A stretch of DNA of 64,000 bases, from NCBI GenBank assembly GCA_965246745.1, contig OZ251980.1, positions 62,001 through 126,000 of the forward strand, written 5' to 3'. The notes below the pieces were generated by a model. It worked only from the letters and a program-made list of their open reading frames with translations. It was not told where the DNA came from and did not search any database. This DNA is from JANXMY01 sp965246745 (GTDB taxonomy: Bacteria; Armatimonadota; Armatimonadia; Armatimonadales; Capsulimonadaceae). Shown here one piece after another: positions 41,552 through 50,881 of the stretch (its first letter is position 1; each line of letters starts with the position of its first letter). Made by a program: the position numbers and the translations under genes.

Positions 41552-42130
41552 ATGTCTTCTATTCGGTTGTTTATTTTGTCGTCGTTCGCCGAGCACGGCC
41601 CCATGCACGGGCACAAGCTGCGCCTCACCGCGGAGCAGTACCGGGTGCATCTCTGGACCGACATCACGGTCGGCGCGGTCTACGGGGCGATGAAGCGGCT
41701 GGCGGGGGAGGGATTGCTGCGGGAAGCGGGCCGCGAGCGGGAAGGAAACCGGCCGACTCGTCAGCTTTACGAAATCACCGACGCCGGACGCGCGGCGCTG
41801 GCGGCGGAGCAGCGGGCGGGCCTGAGCGAAGTCGTGTTCAAGTTCGATCCGTTTGACCTCGCGCTCACGCGGCTTGACCCGGAGACTTTGGACACCCTGC
41901 CTGCGGTGCTGGCGACGCGGTTAAAAGAAGTGGAAACACGGCTGGCGGCAAGCCGGCAGATCAGCGCCGAAGCGCGGGATTATGTCGGGGTCGCAAAGCA
42001 ATCGGCGCTGCGCCACGCCGAATACCGCCTGGAAGCCGAAGTGGCCTACCTGACCGAACTGGTGGCCGCCGCCGCCGATATTGTGAGCGACGAGCGCCAT
42101 CCCCGCCCGCGCAAGCCGAAGCCGCGCTGA
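41552..42130 (+). CDS. PadR family transcriptional regulator
   Basis: A 192-residue winged-helix protein: FILSSFAEHGPMHGHKLRLT, then TDITVGAVYGAMKRLAGEGLL, RQLYEITDAGRAALAAE and a C-terminal coiled-coil dimerisation region (VEVTRLAASRQISAEARDYV and following). PadR proteins are usually phenolic-acid or drug-responsive repressors. It is divergent from the epimerase and a palindromic operator lies between them. Confidence 0.88.
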   Translation: MSSIRLFILSSFAEHGPMHGHKLRLTAEQYRVHLWTDITVGAVYGAMKRLAGEGLLREAGREREGNRPTRQLYEITDAGRAALAAEQRAGLSEVVFKFDPFDLALTRLDPETLDTLPAVLATRLKEVETRLAASRQISAEARDYVGVAKQSALRHAEYRLEAEVAYLTELVAAAADIVSDERHPRPRKPKPR

Positions 42131-42138
42131 AGGCAGGT

Positions 42139-43578
42139 CTACTTGTCGCCCGCCAGCGCCGCAAGCGCGGCGTAGTAGCCGCACATGCCGTGGACGCCGC
42201 CGCCGGGAGGCGTGGACGACGAGCAGAGGTAAAGGCCGGGGACGGGGGTGGACCAGGGGGTCCAGCGGGGAAGGGGACGGGTGAAAAGCTGCGCCCAGTC
42301 CTGAACGCCGCCGTTGATGTCGCCGCCGATGTAGTTGGCGGAGTAGCGCTCCATCGCGGCCGGGTCCATGACATGCTTGGCAAGAATACGGTCACGGAAG
42401 CCCGGCGCGAACCGCTCGACCTGCGCTTCGATGCGCTCGGTCATATCTACGGCGCTGCCGTTCGGGACATGGCAGTAGCCCCAGACGGTGTGTTTGCCTT
42501 GCGGGGCGCGGGCCGGGTCAAACAGGCTCTGCTGCGCCAGCAGAATGTACGGCGTCTCGCAGATGTCCCCGTGCGCGGCGGCGTGTTCGGACGCCGTAAT
42601 CTCCGCGCGGGTTCCGCCGAGATGCACCGTTCCGGCTTTCGCGACTTCGGGCGACTTCCACGGAATGGGGCCGTCCAGCGCCCAGTCGACTTTAAACGCC
42701 CCCATGCCGTACCGATAGCGGCTGAGTTTTGCTGCGTAGCCCGGCGGCAGCGCGTCGCCCGCGATTTTGAGAAGCTGGCGCGGCGTGATGTCGGCGAAGA
42801 TGAGTTTTGACGGCGGCAGCGCGGCCAGCGTTTTGACCTCGTGCCCGACTTCCACTTCTCCGCCAAGCGATTTCAAATGCAGAATTAAAGCGTCAATGAT
42901 CCGCGCCGAGCCGCCGCGCGGGAAGGGCCAGCCGACCCCGTGCCCGGCCAGCCCCAATGCCATGCCGAACGCGCCGCTCGGGGACTGGGTCAGCGGCAGC
43001 ATCGAATGGGCCGCCATGCCGGAAAAAAAGCCTTTCGCCCGGCCGCCTGTAAACGCCGTTTCGGTCAACAGTTGGGACGACAGCATCGCGCGGAGGCCGA
43101 ACCGGGCCAGGCCCAGCGGGTAGCGGGCAAGGCGCAGCGGCTCGCGAAGCGCCAGCGACAACTCGTCCCAGTCGGGAACCAGCGGGGCCATGAGCTTGCG
43201 ATAATTGGCGGCGTCGCGCCCGAGCGTCGCCGCCGTCGCTTCGACCGATTGGTACAACAGGGCCGGGGGGCCGTCGTCAAATGGGTGCGCCAGGACGGCT
43301 TCCGAGAAAATCCACTCGAGTCCGTATTTTTCAAGTCCCAGCGTCCGAAAAAACGGCGAGCCGTAGCCGAGGGGATGGATGGCCGAGCAGACATCGTGCC
43401 GAAAGCCCGGCAAAGTGAGTTCTTTGGTCCGGCACCCGCCGCCGGGCGTGTCGGCGGCTTCAAGGACCAGCACCGAGCGGCCTTCTTCGGCCACCTTAAT
43501 CGCCGCCGCCAGCCCGTTCGGCCCCGCGCCGATAATTACGGCGTCGTATTTGGTATTCTTGCTCAGTGTAAACGTCAG
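42139..43578 (-). CDS. FAD-dependent phytoene desaturase-like oxidoreductase, CTG start
   Basis: About 479 residues. The N-terminal FAD motif YDAVIIGAGPNGLAAAIKVAE continues into EAADTPGGGCRTKELT, with a C-terminal VPGLYLCSSSTPPGGGVHG. These place it among NAD(P)/FAD amine-oxidase/CrtI-like enzymes; the substrate is unknown. ATG at 43494 would delete the FAD-binding GxGxxG, so the start is upstream. The frame is closed by a TGA near 43606 and contains no ATG, GTG or TTG before GAGPNG. A CTG at 43578 overlaps the upstream stop (CTGA); a second CTG is at 43566. Confidence 0.78.
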   Translation of the reverse strand: MTFTLSKNTKYDAVIIGAGPNGLAAAIKVAEEGRSVLVLEAADTPGGGCRTKELTLPGFRHDVCSAIHPLGYGSPFFRTLGLEKYGLEWIFSEAVLAHPFDDGPPALLYQSVEATAATLGRDAANYRKLMAPLVPDWDELSLALREPLRLARYPLGLARFGLRAMLSSQLLTETAFTGGRAKGFFSGMAAHSMLPLTQSPSGAFGMALGLAGHGVGWPFPRGGSARIIDALILHLKSLGGEVEVGHEVKTLAALPPSKLIFADITPRQLLKIAGDALPPGYAAKLSRYRYGMGAFKVDWALDGPIPWKSPEVAKAGTVHLGGTRAEITASEHAAAHGDICETPYILLAQQSLFDPARAPQGKHTVWGYCHVPNGSAVDMTERIEAQVERFAPGFRDRILAKHVMDPAAMERYSANYIGGDINGGVQDWAQLFTRPLPRWTPWSTPVPGLYLCSSSTPPGGGVHGMCGYYAALAALAGDK

Positions 43579-43822
43579 TTCTGAATGGGTGGCGGCAGCC
43601 GCCGCTCAAAGCGCAACATCCCGGTTTCGAGCCGCAGCGCCATCTTCTCGCGCTCGTGCGCCTCGTCGCTTTTGTTGCCGCGCACTTCGTAGATAAGGTC
43701 TCGGACTACAGCGCTGAGGGCTTCAATTCGGCCTGCATTTCTTTCAGTTTCGCTGTATTTTGGTCTGTTTGCTCTTGAAGCAAAATCAAGTTTTTGAGAC
43801 CGCTGAAGAATTGCTGCCACAT
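43575..43822 (-). pseudogene. Small coiled-coil protein gene with a frameshift
   Basis: From the ATG at 43822 the frame gives MWQQFFSGLKNLILLQEQTD and stops with TAG at 43708-43706. The overlapping frame continues from about 43740 with DLIYEVRG, HEREKMALRLE and RFERRLPP to TGA at 43577-43575. Together they resemble small (about 90 residues) coiled-coil proteins often next to Uma2 genes. A single indel near 43710-43740 would restore the gene. It could be a sequence error or a recent mutation. GTG at 43820 gives a second-frame-only product of 81 residues. Confidence 0.6.
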
Positions 43823-43826
43823 GGGG

Positions 43827-44018
43827 TTAAATCGCCTTCATCTCGGCCAAAATGGCGCGTGTCTCGGCTTGAAGCTGCTCGGTTTCCAGTTGGTTGCGCC
43901 GGATACGTTCGCTGACGACATCCATGTGAGCCAGCATCTTCGTGACTTCAGCTTTATAATCTATCTTTTGGGTCTTGCGCGTGTCCGGGGCGGCTTCAGC
44001 CTTCAGCATTTGGTCCAT
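43827..44018 (-). CDS. Small coiled-coil protein near Uma2
   Basis: A 63-residue protein starting MDQMLKAEAAPDTRKTQKID, then VTKMLAHMDVVSERIRRNQL and ETEQLQAETRAILAEMKAI, a predicted continuous coiled coil. No known family. It lies between a Uma2 gene and the frameshifted coiled-coil gene, 4 bases apart from the latter, suggesting a three-gene unit. Confidence 0.55.
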   Translation of the reverse strand: MDQMLKAEAAPDTRKTQKIDYKAEVTKMLAHMDVVSERIRRNQLETEQLQAETRAILAEMKAI

Positions 44019-44066
44019 GTTGTTTTCTTCTCTGCCTGCATTATAGCATATCCGCACCCATGAGAC

Positions 44067-44675
44067 TTAAATCGCATCCGCTTCAGCAGTGTCCCGGACG
44101 CTCACCACTTCGGGGAACGTGATCTTGTCGTACACCTCGGTCAGCAGGAGTGGAACGCCTAACACTGTGGTTGATCCTTCCAGCCCTTCGGCGAAGGTAA
44201 ACTTCCAAGTGTCGTCGTCCTGCCGGACATACTGCTCGACTTGCGGCGTGTCCTGCGAGACCAAGATGTATTCCTGCAAAGAGTCGAGCCGCCGATACCG
44301 CGCCCATTTTTCGCCCCGGTCGTAGGCTTCTGTCGATGGCGACAGCACCTCAAAGATGACCGCCGGGTTGATAACGCTGTTTTTGTCGAACGGGTTGATG
44401 TGCCGTTCCCCGCAAACAACGGTGACATCCGGGTAGGTTTCCATATCTATCGGCATAATACCGACCCGCAGATCACTGGTGTACACCTTACAGGGACTCC
44501 CAGCAAGCTTCAAACCCAGTGCCAAAATGATGTTGCCGGCGATCAGGCTATGATCGGGAGTGCCGCCGGACATCGCGTAAATCCGGCCGGCGATAAATTC
44601 GCTCTTGTAGTCCGCCGCGTCTTCCAGCGCGGCATATTGTTCCATTGTGTGATAGGGCAGGGGCTGTGCGCTCAT
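44067..44675 (-). CDS. Uma2 family putative restriction endonuclease (DUF820), third copy
   Basis: A 202-residue Uma2 protein: PYHTMEQYAALEDAADYKSE, GRIYAMSGGTPDHSLIAGNI, the core YPDVTVVCG and VIFEVLSPSTEAYDRGEKWARY (Asp, Glu of PD-ExK type), followed by LQEYILVSQDTPQVEQY. This variant differs from the 10771 and 11896 copies in its Uma2 subtype. AAAGGAG precedes the ATG. It is followed on the same strand by two small coiled-coil genes. Confidence 0.85.
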   Translation of the reverse strand: MSAQPLPYHTMEQYAALEDAADYKSEFIAGRIYAMSGGTPDHSLIAGNIILALGLKLAGSPCKVYTSDLRVGIMPIDMETYPDVTVVCGERHINPFDKNSVINPAVIFEVLSPSTEAYDRGEKWARYRRLDSLQEYILVSQDTPQVEQYVRQDDDTWKFTFAEGLEGSTTVLGVPLLLTEVYDKITFPEVVSVRDTAEADAI

Positions 44676-44743
44676 CGTATCTCCTTTGTGCTTGCGGCAT
44701 GCGGCAAAGCGGCAAGGGTGCCGTTTCGGCGGTTCTCTTACTT

Positions 44744-44749
44744 TATAAT
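44744..44749 (+). promoter_or_regulatory. -10 box for the formate dehydrogenase operon
   Basis: ACTTTATAATACC; TATAAT 130 bases before the alpha-subunit ATG. A CCCGGC-AG-GCCGGG hairpin follows it in the leader. Confidence 0.5.
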
Positions 44750-44878
44750 ACCCGGCAGGCCGGGCAAAATTATTTGCCGGCGCAGGATTATGCAGAAGGA
44801 AAATGCGGGTACGAACGCGAATACACAGCCAATTCTCCCCGCAGTCATCTTGTGCTTGAAATTGAGGTAAGACCCGCG

Positions 44879-47800
44879 ATGTTCAAACTTCCCCTGTTCC
44901 AAAAAAGCGCCAGCCCGCCGGGGCCGCCGAAGCGCGAAAAGCAGCCGTTCAGCCGGCAGACGCTCACCAAAAACGCACGCATTGACGGCGCGACCGTCAC
45001 CGAAAGCGTCTGCCCGTACTGCGCGGTCGGCTGCGGCCAGCATATCTACACCAAAGGCGGCCAGATTATTGACATTGAGGGCAATCCGCACTCGCCGATC
45101 AATGAAGGCACGCTTTGCCCGAAAGGCGCGAACGTTTTCCAATTAGCGAAGAACCCTAATCGCGTTAAAAGCGTGCTGTATCGTGCGCCCTACGCGACTG
45201 ACTGGGAAGAAAAGCCGTTGGAATGGGCGATGGAGCGGATCGCGCAAAAAGTGTACGACGCCCGCGAAAAAGGCTGGACCGAAAAAGACGATGACGGGCG
45301 GCCCATCAATGCAGTCCGCAATCTCGGGACGCTCGGCGGGGCGACGCTCGACAACGAAGAAAATTACTTAATCAAAAAGCTTTTCACGGCGGGTCTCGGG
45401 GTCTTATCGGTCGAAAATCAAGCGCGTATTTGACATTCTGCTTCCGTGCCCGGTCTGGGCGCGACATTCGGCCGCGGCGCGGCCACGCAGTATCAGCAGG
45501 ATTTACAAAACAGCGACGCGATTTTGATCATGGGATCCAACATGGCCGAAGCGCATCCGGTCGGCTTCCGCTGGCCGATGAAAGCGAAAGCCAATGGGGC
45601 GAAGCTGATCCATGTGGACCCGCGCTTCACGCGAACGTCGGCGATGGCCGACCAGCATGTGCAGATTCGGGCCGGCTCGGACATTGCGTTTTTGGGCGCT
45701 TTGGTCAACTATGTCCTCACCCATGAGCGCTGGTTCAAAGAGTATGTGCTGGCGTACAGCAACGCGTCCACTTTGATAGACCCGCGCTTCCAGGACACCG
45801 AAGCGCTCGACGGCCTGTTCAGCGGATACGACCCCGAGTCGCGCTCTTACGATCCCGGCGAAGGCCACTGGAGCTACCAGCCGCCGCCCGGCGCGGACAA
45901 CGGCGGCGAGGATTCCGGCGGGCAGGGCAAAATGGCCGGCAATTCCCACGGCCTGCACGGTCACGGCATTGAAGGCGGCGCGTCCACCCATTCGTCGCCG
46001 CAGACAAACGCCGCCGACTCGAAAGCCGGGCATATTCAGCGCGACCCGACCCTGCAAAATCCGAACTGCGTCATGCAGCTTCTGCGCCGCCATTTTGCCC
46101 GGTACACCCCGGAGATGGCCGCCGACATCTGCGGCTGCACCCCAGGGCAGATTGTGCAGGTGGCGGAAACGCTGTGCGACAATTCCGGGCGCGAGCGCAC
46201 GTCGGCCCTCTGCTATGCGGTCGGCTGGACCATGCACACGACCGGGGTGCAGATCATCCGCACGGCCAGCATTCTGCAAACCCTGCTCGGCAACATGGGC
46301 CGGCCCGGCGGCGGCATCATGGCCCTGCGCGGCCATGCCAGCATTCAGGGGTCCACGGACATCCCGACGCTGTACGACCTGCTGCCCGGCTACCTGCCCC
46401 AGCCGACCGCCGACCCGACCCACGACACGCTCGACGATTATGTCAAATACGAGGGCCTGCCGACCGGCTACTGGTCAAACTTCAAGGAGTTCATCGTCAG
46501 CCTCCTGAAAGCCTACTACGGGGCGGCGGCTACTAAAGACAACGATTTCTGCTACTCCTGGCTGCCGCGACTAGACGACGATTACTCGATGATTTTGGCC
46601 TTTCAGCGCATGGCAAAGGGCGATTTCGACGGCTACTTCCTGTTCGGGCAGAACCCGGCGGCGGGGTCGGTCAACGCCAAAGTGGTCCGCGAGGGCCTGC
46701 GAAATGTCAACTGGCTGGTGGTCGCCGACTGGTTCGAGACCGAAAGCGCCGTGTTCTGGAAGAACGACCCGACCGGGCCGCCGCCGGAGCAGATCGCGAC
46801 CGAAGTGTTCTTTTTGCCGGCGGCGTCGTCGCCGGAAAAAGAAGGAACGCTGACCAATACCCAGCGCTTGATCCAGTGGCATGACAAGGCCATTGACCCG
46901 CCCGGCGACTGCCGCTCGGACCTCTGGTTTTTATACAATCTCGGCAAGCGGCTGAAAGTCCTATACGCCGACTCGGCCCAGCCGAAAGACCAGCCGATCC
47001 GGCATTTGACATGGGATTACGACCCCGACGAGCCGGAGATTTTGCCGGACGGCACGCCGAGCCGGATTGTCGGGGAGCCTGACGCGCTGAAGATTTTGCA
47101 GGAGATCAACGGCTACCACACGGACCAAGTGGACCCGGAAACGGGCCGCTTCAAGCTGCTGTCGGGCTTTTCCGACTGCAAGGACGACGGCACCACTGCC
47201 TGCGGCGGCTGGATTTATTCCGGGGTCACGCCCGCGCCCGGCGTCAACCGCGCCCGCGACCGGGTGCGGACCCCGGACAACCCGCTGGACCCAAAATGGG
47301 GCTACGCCTGGCCGCACAACCGGCGCATTCTGTACAACCGGGCGAGCGCGGACCCCGAGGGGAACCCGTGGTCCGAGCGCAAAAAGCTGATTTTCTGGAA
47401 CGCTGCCGAAAAGAAGTGGGACGGCCTCGATGAGCCGGATTTTGAGGTAGACAAAGAGCCGGGCTACCGCGCTCCCGTAGATGCGGTCGGCATGAAAGCC
47501 ATCGGCGGCGACCAGCCGTTTATCATGCACCCGGACGGCCTGGCGTGGCTGTTTGCGCCCGGCGGCACGAAAGACGCCCCGCTGCCGGCGCACTACGAGC
47601 CGGTCGAGTCTCCGGTCCGCAACCTGCTTTACGGCAAAACGCAGGACAATCCGACGACGCGGTACTTTGAGAGCCTGCCGGGCAACGAGCTGGCCCGCTA
47701 CCCGGAAAATGACTACCCGGTGGTCGGCTGCACGTTCCGCGTCACCGAGCACTATCTCAGCGGCCCGATGTCTCGGTTCAACTCATGGCTGAACGAGCTG

Positions 47801-48241
47801 ATGCCGGCGATGTTTGTTGAGATCAGCCCGGAACTCGCGTCCGAGCACGGCATCGAAAACGGCGGCTGGATGGTCTGCGAGTCGAAGCGCGGCGGGATTG
47901 AGGCGCGTGCTCTGGTCACGCGCCGGCAGAAGCCGATGATCATTGACGGCCGAACTATCCACCAAGTCGGCATTCCGTTTCAGTGGGGCTACGCCGGGGA
48001 GACGGTCGGCAGCAGCGCCAATGACCTGACTTCGCTGGTCGCCGACCCGAATGTCACGATGCACGAGGCCAAAGTCTTTGCCTGCCGTGTCCGCGCGGGC
48101 CGCCTGCCGGGTCAGCCGACCGTGCCGACAAAGGCCGAGCATCGCTGGGCGAGTCGCGAGCCGGTGCCGAACACGGAGGCGGGCGCACAGCCGGAAGGGC
48201 ATTTGGAGCGCGGCCTGCGAAAAGACGGGCCGGAAAGATAG
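44879..48241 (+). CDS. fdhA: Formate dehydrogenase alpha subunit, selenocysteine-containing
   Basis: A 1120-residue molybdopterin oxidoreductase that oxidises formate. A Fe4S4 site (CPYCAVGCGQH, then LCPKGAN) sits near residues 45-85. An in-frame TGA at 45431-45433 (codon 185) follows SVENQARI and precedes HSASVPGLGATFGRGA, exactly where E. coli FdnG has selenocysteine. No Tat signal (RRxFLK) is present at the N-terminus, so the protein probably stays in the cytoplasm. An insert of about 55 residues rich in Gly/His lies near 325-380. TGAGGTAAG precedes the ATG. Confidence 0.93.
45431..45470 (+). promoter_or_regulatory. SECIS-like hairpin downstream of the Sec codon
   Basis: The stem GTGCCC / GGGCGC encloses the loop GGTCT at 45452-45456, 19 bases after the TGA. 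The E. coli fdhF SECIS also presents GGUCU in its apical loop at a similar distance. Confidence 0.75.
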
Positions 48242-48246
48242 CACGA

Positions 48247-48393
48247 GTCCCCCCAGCCCCCAATAATGGGGGAGTCAGAGTCAGAAAGGGCAGGAAAGAG
48301 GGCGCAGCAAGCAGGGGCGCAGCAAGCAGGGGCGCAGCAAGCAGCGCCCCTACGGGTTCTTTTCCGGCTCCCCAGAATTGGGGCGGGGGGGCC
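48247..48393. repeat. Palindromic repeat, family 2, copy 1, with internal tandem repeat
   Basis: The left arm GTCCCCCCAGCCCCCAATAA and the right arm GAATTGGGGCGGGGGGGCC form terminal inverted repeats. Between them are three tandem copies of a 15-base unit GGCGCAGCAAGCAGG (48301-48345). A relative is at 55743-55826. It separates the alpha and beta genes of the formate dehydrogenase operon. Confidence 0.7.
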
Positions 48394-48411
48394 TTCTTTG
48401 AAAGCAACACC

Positions 48412-49278
48412 ATGATCCAACTCGAAATGCTGCGGGCCGAAGCGGTCCATAGCCTCACCAATGCGTTTCCGCCCCAGCGGACCGCCGTGCCCAGTCCCGG
48501 ACCTGGCGGCGAGGACCAGTACGGGTTTTTTACCGATACCAGCGTGTGCATCGGCTGCAAAGCCTGCGAAGTCGCCTGCAAGCAGTGGAACCAGCTTCCG
48601 TCGGACGGCTATAACTTCACAGCGAAGTCTTACGACAACACCGAGCACTTGTCGGCGACCACCTGGCGGCATGTGGCGTTTCAAGAGCAGATTGGGGAAA
48701 CATCAAGCCGCTGGCTGATGATGAGCGATGTCTGCAAGCACTGCGTGGACGCGCCGTGCGTTCAGTCGTGCCCCACGGGATCGCTGATTTACAACGAGTA
48801 CGGCAATGTTTATGTGCAGGCCGACATCTGCAACGGCTGCGGGTACTGCATCGCCGCCTGCCCGTTCGGGGTGATCGCCCGAAGCGCGGAAGACGGCCAC
48901 GCCCATAAATGCACGCTCTGCTACGACCGGCAGACGGTCGGCGAGACGCCTGCCTGCGCCAAGTCCTGCCCGACGGCCTCCATTCAGTTCGGCCCGGTGG
49001 ACACGCTGCGTGAGCGGGCGAAAGAGCGGGTCGAAACGCTGCGGGCGCAGGGAAACACGGCGGCGTATCTGTACGGCGCGGACGATCTCGGCGGCTACGG
49101 CAAGCTCAACTCGTTTTTCCTGCTGGAAGACCACCCGAACCGCTACAACCTGCCGGAAAACCCGCCGCAGCCGCTGCATCATCAGGCCCATCGCTACGCG
49201 GCTTCTCTCTTGACGGGCCTCGCGCTGACCGCCCTGGCGGGCTTGTTTTTGACCAAAGGAAGCGGGACCCATGCCTGA
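48412..49278 (+). CDS. fdhB: Formate dehydrogenase beta subunit (iron-sulfur)
   Basis: A 288-residue electron-transfer subunit with four Fe4S4 cysteine clusters: CIGCKACEVACKQWN, CKHCVDAPCVQSC, CNGCGYCIAACPFGV and CTLCYDR..CAKSCP. A C-terminal TM helix (YAASLLTGLALTALAGLFL) near residue 265 anchors it to the membrane, as in FdnH. The ATG is weakly preceded; the family repeat lies just upstream. It overlaps the NrfD start. Confidence 0.92.
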   Translation: MIQLEMLRAEAVHSLTNAFPPQRTAVPSPGPGGEDQYGFFTDTSVCIGCKACEVACKQWNQLPSDGYNFTAKSYDNTEHLSATTWRHVAFQEQIGETSSRWLMMSDVCKHCVDAPCVQSCPTGSLIYNEYGNVYVQADICNGCGYCIAACPFGVIARSAEDGHAHKCTLCYDRQTVGETPACAKSCPTASIQFGPVDTLRERAKERVETLRAQGNTAAYLYGADDLGGYGKLNSFFLLEDHPNRYNLPENPPQPLHHQAHRYAASLLTGLALTALAGLFLTKGSGTHA

Positions 49279-50413
49279 AACGGAAACCGGCGCGACCGAA
49301 ACGCGTGGGCGCTGGGACAATGCGCGAGGCATCGCGCCCGACCCGAAGGGCCGGGACCGGCTGCCGGAAATCCTGCCCGGCGACACCCAAAACGGCTTCA
49401 CGCTGAAGCAGGCCCCGTTCACCGAGGGCTTTTCCAAAAAAAGCACCGGCGACAAAGACGACGGCACGCCGGCGTATTATGATATTACGCCCTTGCAGTC
49501 GCCGGTCTGGACCCACGAAGTCGGGATTTACTTTTTCCTGGGCGGCCTGTCGTCAAGCGCGTTTTCGATTGCCCGCATGGCGGATCGGTTCGGGCGCGGC
49601 ACGCTCCGGCCTGTGACGCAGTACGGGACATTGATCGCCGCGCTGACTGCGCTGCCGTGTGCACCGCTGCTGATCTGGGACCTCGGCGACCGGACCCGCT
49701 TTCACCACATGCTCCGTGTCTGGAAGCCGTCGTCGCCGATGAATTTGGGGAGCTGGACGCTGACGATTTATACGCTGATGGGCGGGGTCGCCGCGCTGCG
49801 CGAGCTGCTGAGAACGCTGCGAAAAGACGCGCCGCTTTCGGGCGGCGCGAAACTCGTGGACGAAACGGCGGGGGTGATTGCCGATGGGGCGGGGGTGCCG
49901 CTCGGCCTGCTGCTGGCCGGCTACACCAGCATTCTTTTGTCTACCACGTCCACGCCGATTTGGAGCCGCAATGTTTGGATTGGGCCGCTGTTCAGCGCTT
50001 CGGCGGTCAGCGCCGGGGCGAGTGCGGTCCGCTTGGCGCTGGAACTGTCCGGCCGAAACGAACACGCCGCCGAGGCGCTGGGGAAAGTTGAAACGCTGGC
50101 CCGTGTGACCGAAGCGGCGGCCCATGCCGGCTTTCTGGCGCGGGCCGGGACCCTGGCGAAGCCGCTGCTGCACGGCCCGCTGAAGCGCGAGTATGTCGGC
50201 GGGGCTTTGGGCCTGGCGATTGTGCTGCCGGAGATACTCAGCCGCCTCCCGCTCCCGAAAAAAGCAAAGCGTGCGGCGACCCTCGCGGCAGGGGTCCTCA
50301 GCCTGCTCGGCGGCTTCGCCCTGCGGTCGGTGTTTGTGGCGGCGGGGAAGCCATCGGCGGAAAACCCGGACGACGCCCGGCTGGCGACCGGCGCGATGGG
50401 GGGCAGCTATTGA
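49271..50413 (+). CDS. nrfD: NrfD-like membrane subunit
   Basis: A 380-residue protein with an N-terminal hydrophilic region (1-75) and about eight to nine TM helices beginning at residue 80 (VGIYFFLGGLSSSAFSIARM). NrfD/PsrC-type subunits pass electrons between an Fe-S subunit and quinone without haem, replacing the cytochrome b gamma subunit of FdnI. It overlaps fdhB and the next gene (TTGA), making a tightly coupled operon. Confidence 0.88.
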   Translation: MPETETGATETRGRWDNARGIAPDPKGRDRLPEILPGDTQNGFTLKQAPFTEGFSKKSTGDKDDGTPAYYDITPLQSPVWTHEVGIYFFLGGLSSSAFSIARMADRFGRGTLRPVTQYGTLIAALTALPCAPLLIWDLGDRTRFHHMLRVWKPSSPMNLGSWTLTIYTLMGGVAALRELLRTLRKDAPLSGGAKLVDETAGVIADGAGVPLGLLLAGYTSILLSTTSTPIWSRNVWIGPLFSASAVSAGASAVRLALELSGRNEHAAEALGKVETLARVTEAAAHAGFLARAGTLAKPLLHGPLKREYVGGALGLAIVLPEILSRLPLPKKAKRAATLAAGVLSLLGGFALRSVFVAAGKPSAENPDDARLATGAMGGSY

Positions 50414-50838
50414 AAGTCCGCTGGAACCGAAGCAGCCTGCGCCTCCGAATTACGCCGCCTGAGTTTGCCGCCGTCACGCGCGGCGAGTCGGTCGAGGAAA
50501 GCCTCGCGTTTTCCGGCTCCTCTTGGAGCGTTACCCTGCGCCCGTCCGAGGGCGAGACGACCCTGACGGCGGACGCGCACGGGGTTTACGTTTCGCTTTC
50601 GGCGGCCGACCGGGCAAATCTCGCCGACCCGGAGGCTGAGGGCGTTTACTTTCAGACAATCTTGCCGGCGCCCCTGCGTTACTATATTGAGAAGGACTTT
50701 CCGTGCGTCCACAAGCCTGCCCCGGAGTCCGGCGAAGGCGCGACCGAGACGTTTGACCCGCCGTCGGGCTTCGAGGCCCGCAAGCTGGCCCCGACCGAAA
50801 TCAACGGCGACGAGCGCGGCAGGCAAAAAAGCGAGTGA
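50410..50838 (+). CDS. Small conserved protein of the formate dehydrogenase operon
   Basis: A 142-residue soluble protein starting MKVRWNRSSLRLRITPPEFA, with SWSVTLRPSEG, GVYVSLSAADRANLADP and YYIEKDFPCVHKP. It resembles DUF7009-type small proteins near formate dehydrogenase genes; the role is unknown, possibly assembly. The TTG start overlaps the NrfD stop (TTGA). A terminator follows at once. Confidence 0.6.
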   Translation: MKVRWNRSSLRLRITPPEFAAVTRGESVEESLAFSGSSWSVTLRPSEGETTLTADAHGVYVSLSAADRANLADPEAEGVYFQTILPAPLRYYIEKDFPCVHKPAPESGEGATETFDPPSGFEARKLAPTEINGDERGRQKSE

Positions 50839-50858
50839 GCTTGCTCACTCGCTTTTTT
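50825..50858. terminator. Terminator of the formate dehydrogenase operon
   Basis: A-run, GCGAGTGAGC-TTGC-TCACTCGC, T-run; works toward both sides and also ends the converging oxidoreductase gene. Confidence 0.9.
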
Positions 50859-50881
50859 GCGCTTCGGCTTAGTCGAGATGG

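Noticed and set aside
44879..45433. A truncated formate dehydrogenase followed by a second gene
   Set aside because: The TGA lies exactly at the selenocysteine position and is followed by a SECIS-like hairpin, so it is read as one selenoprotein.
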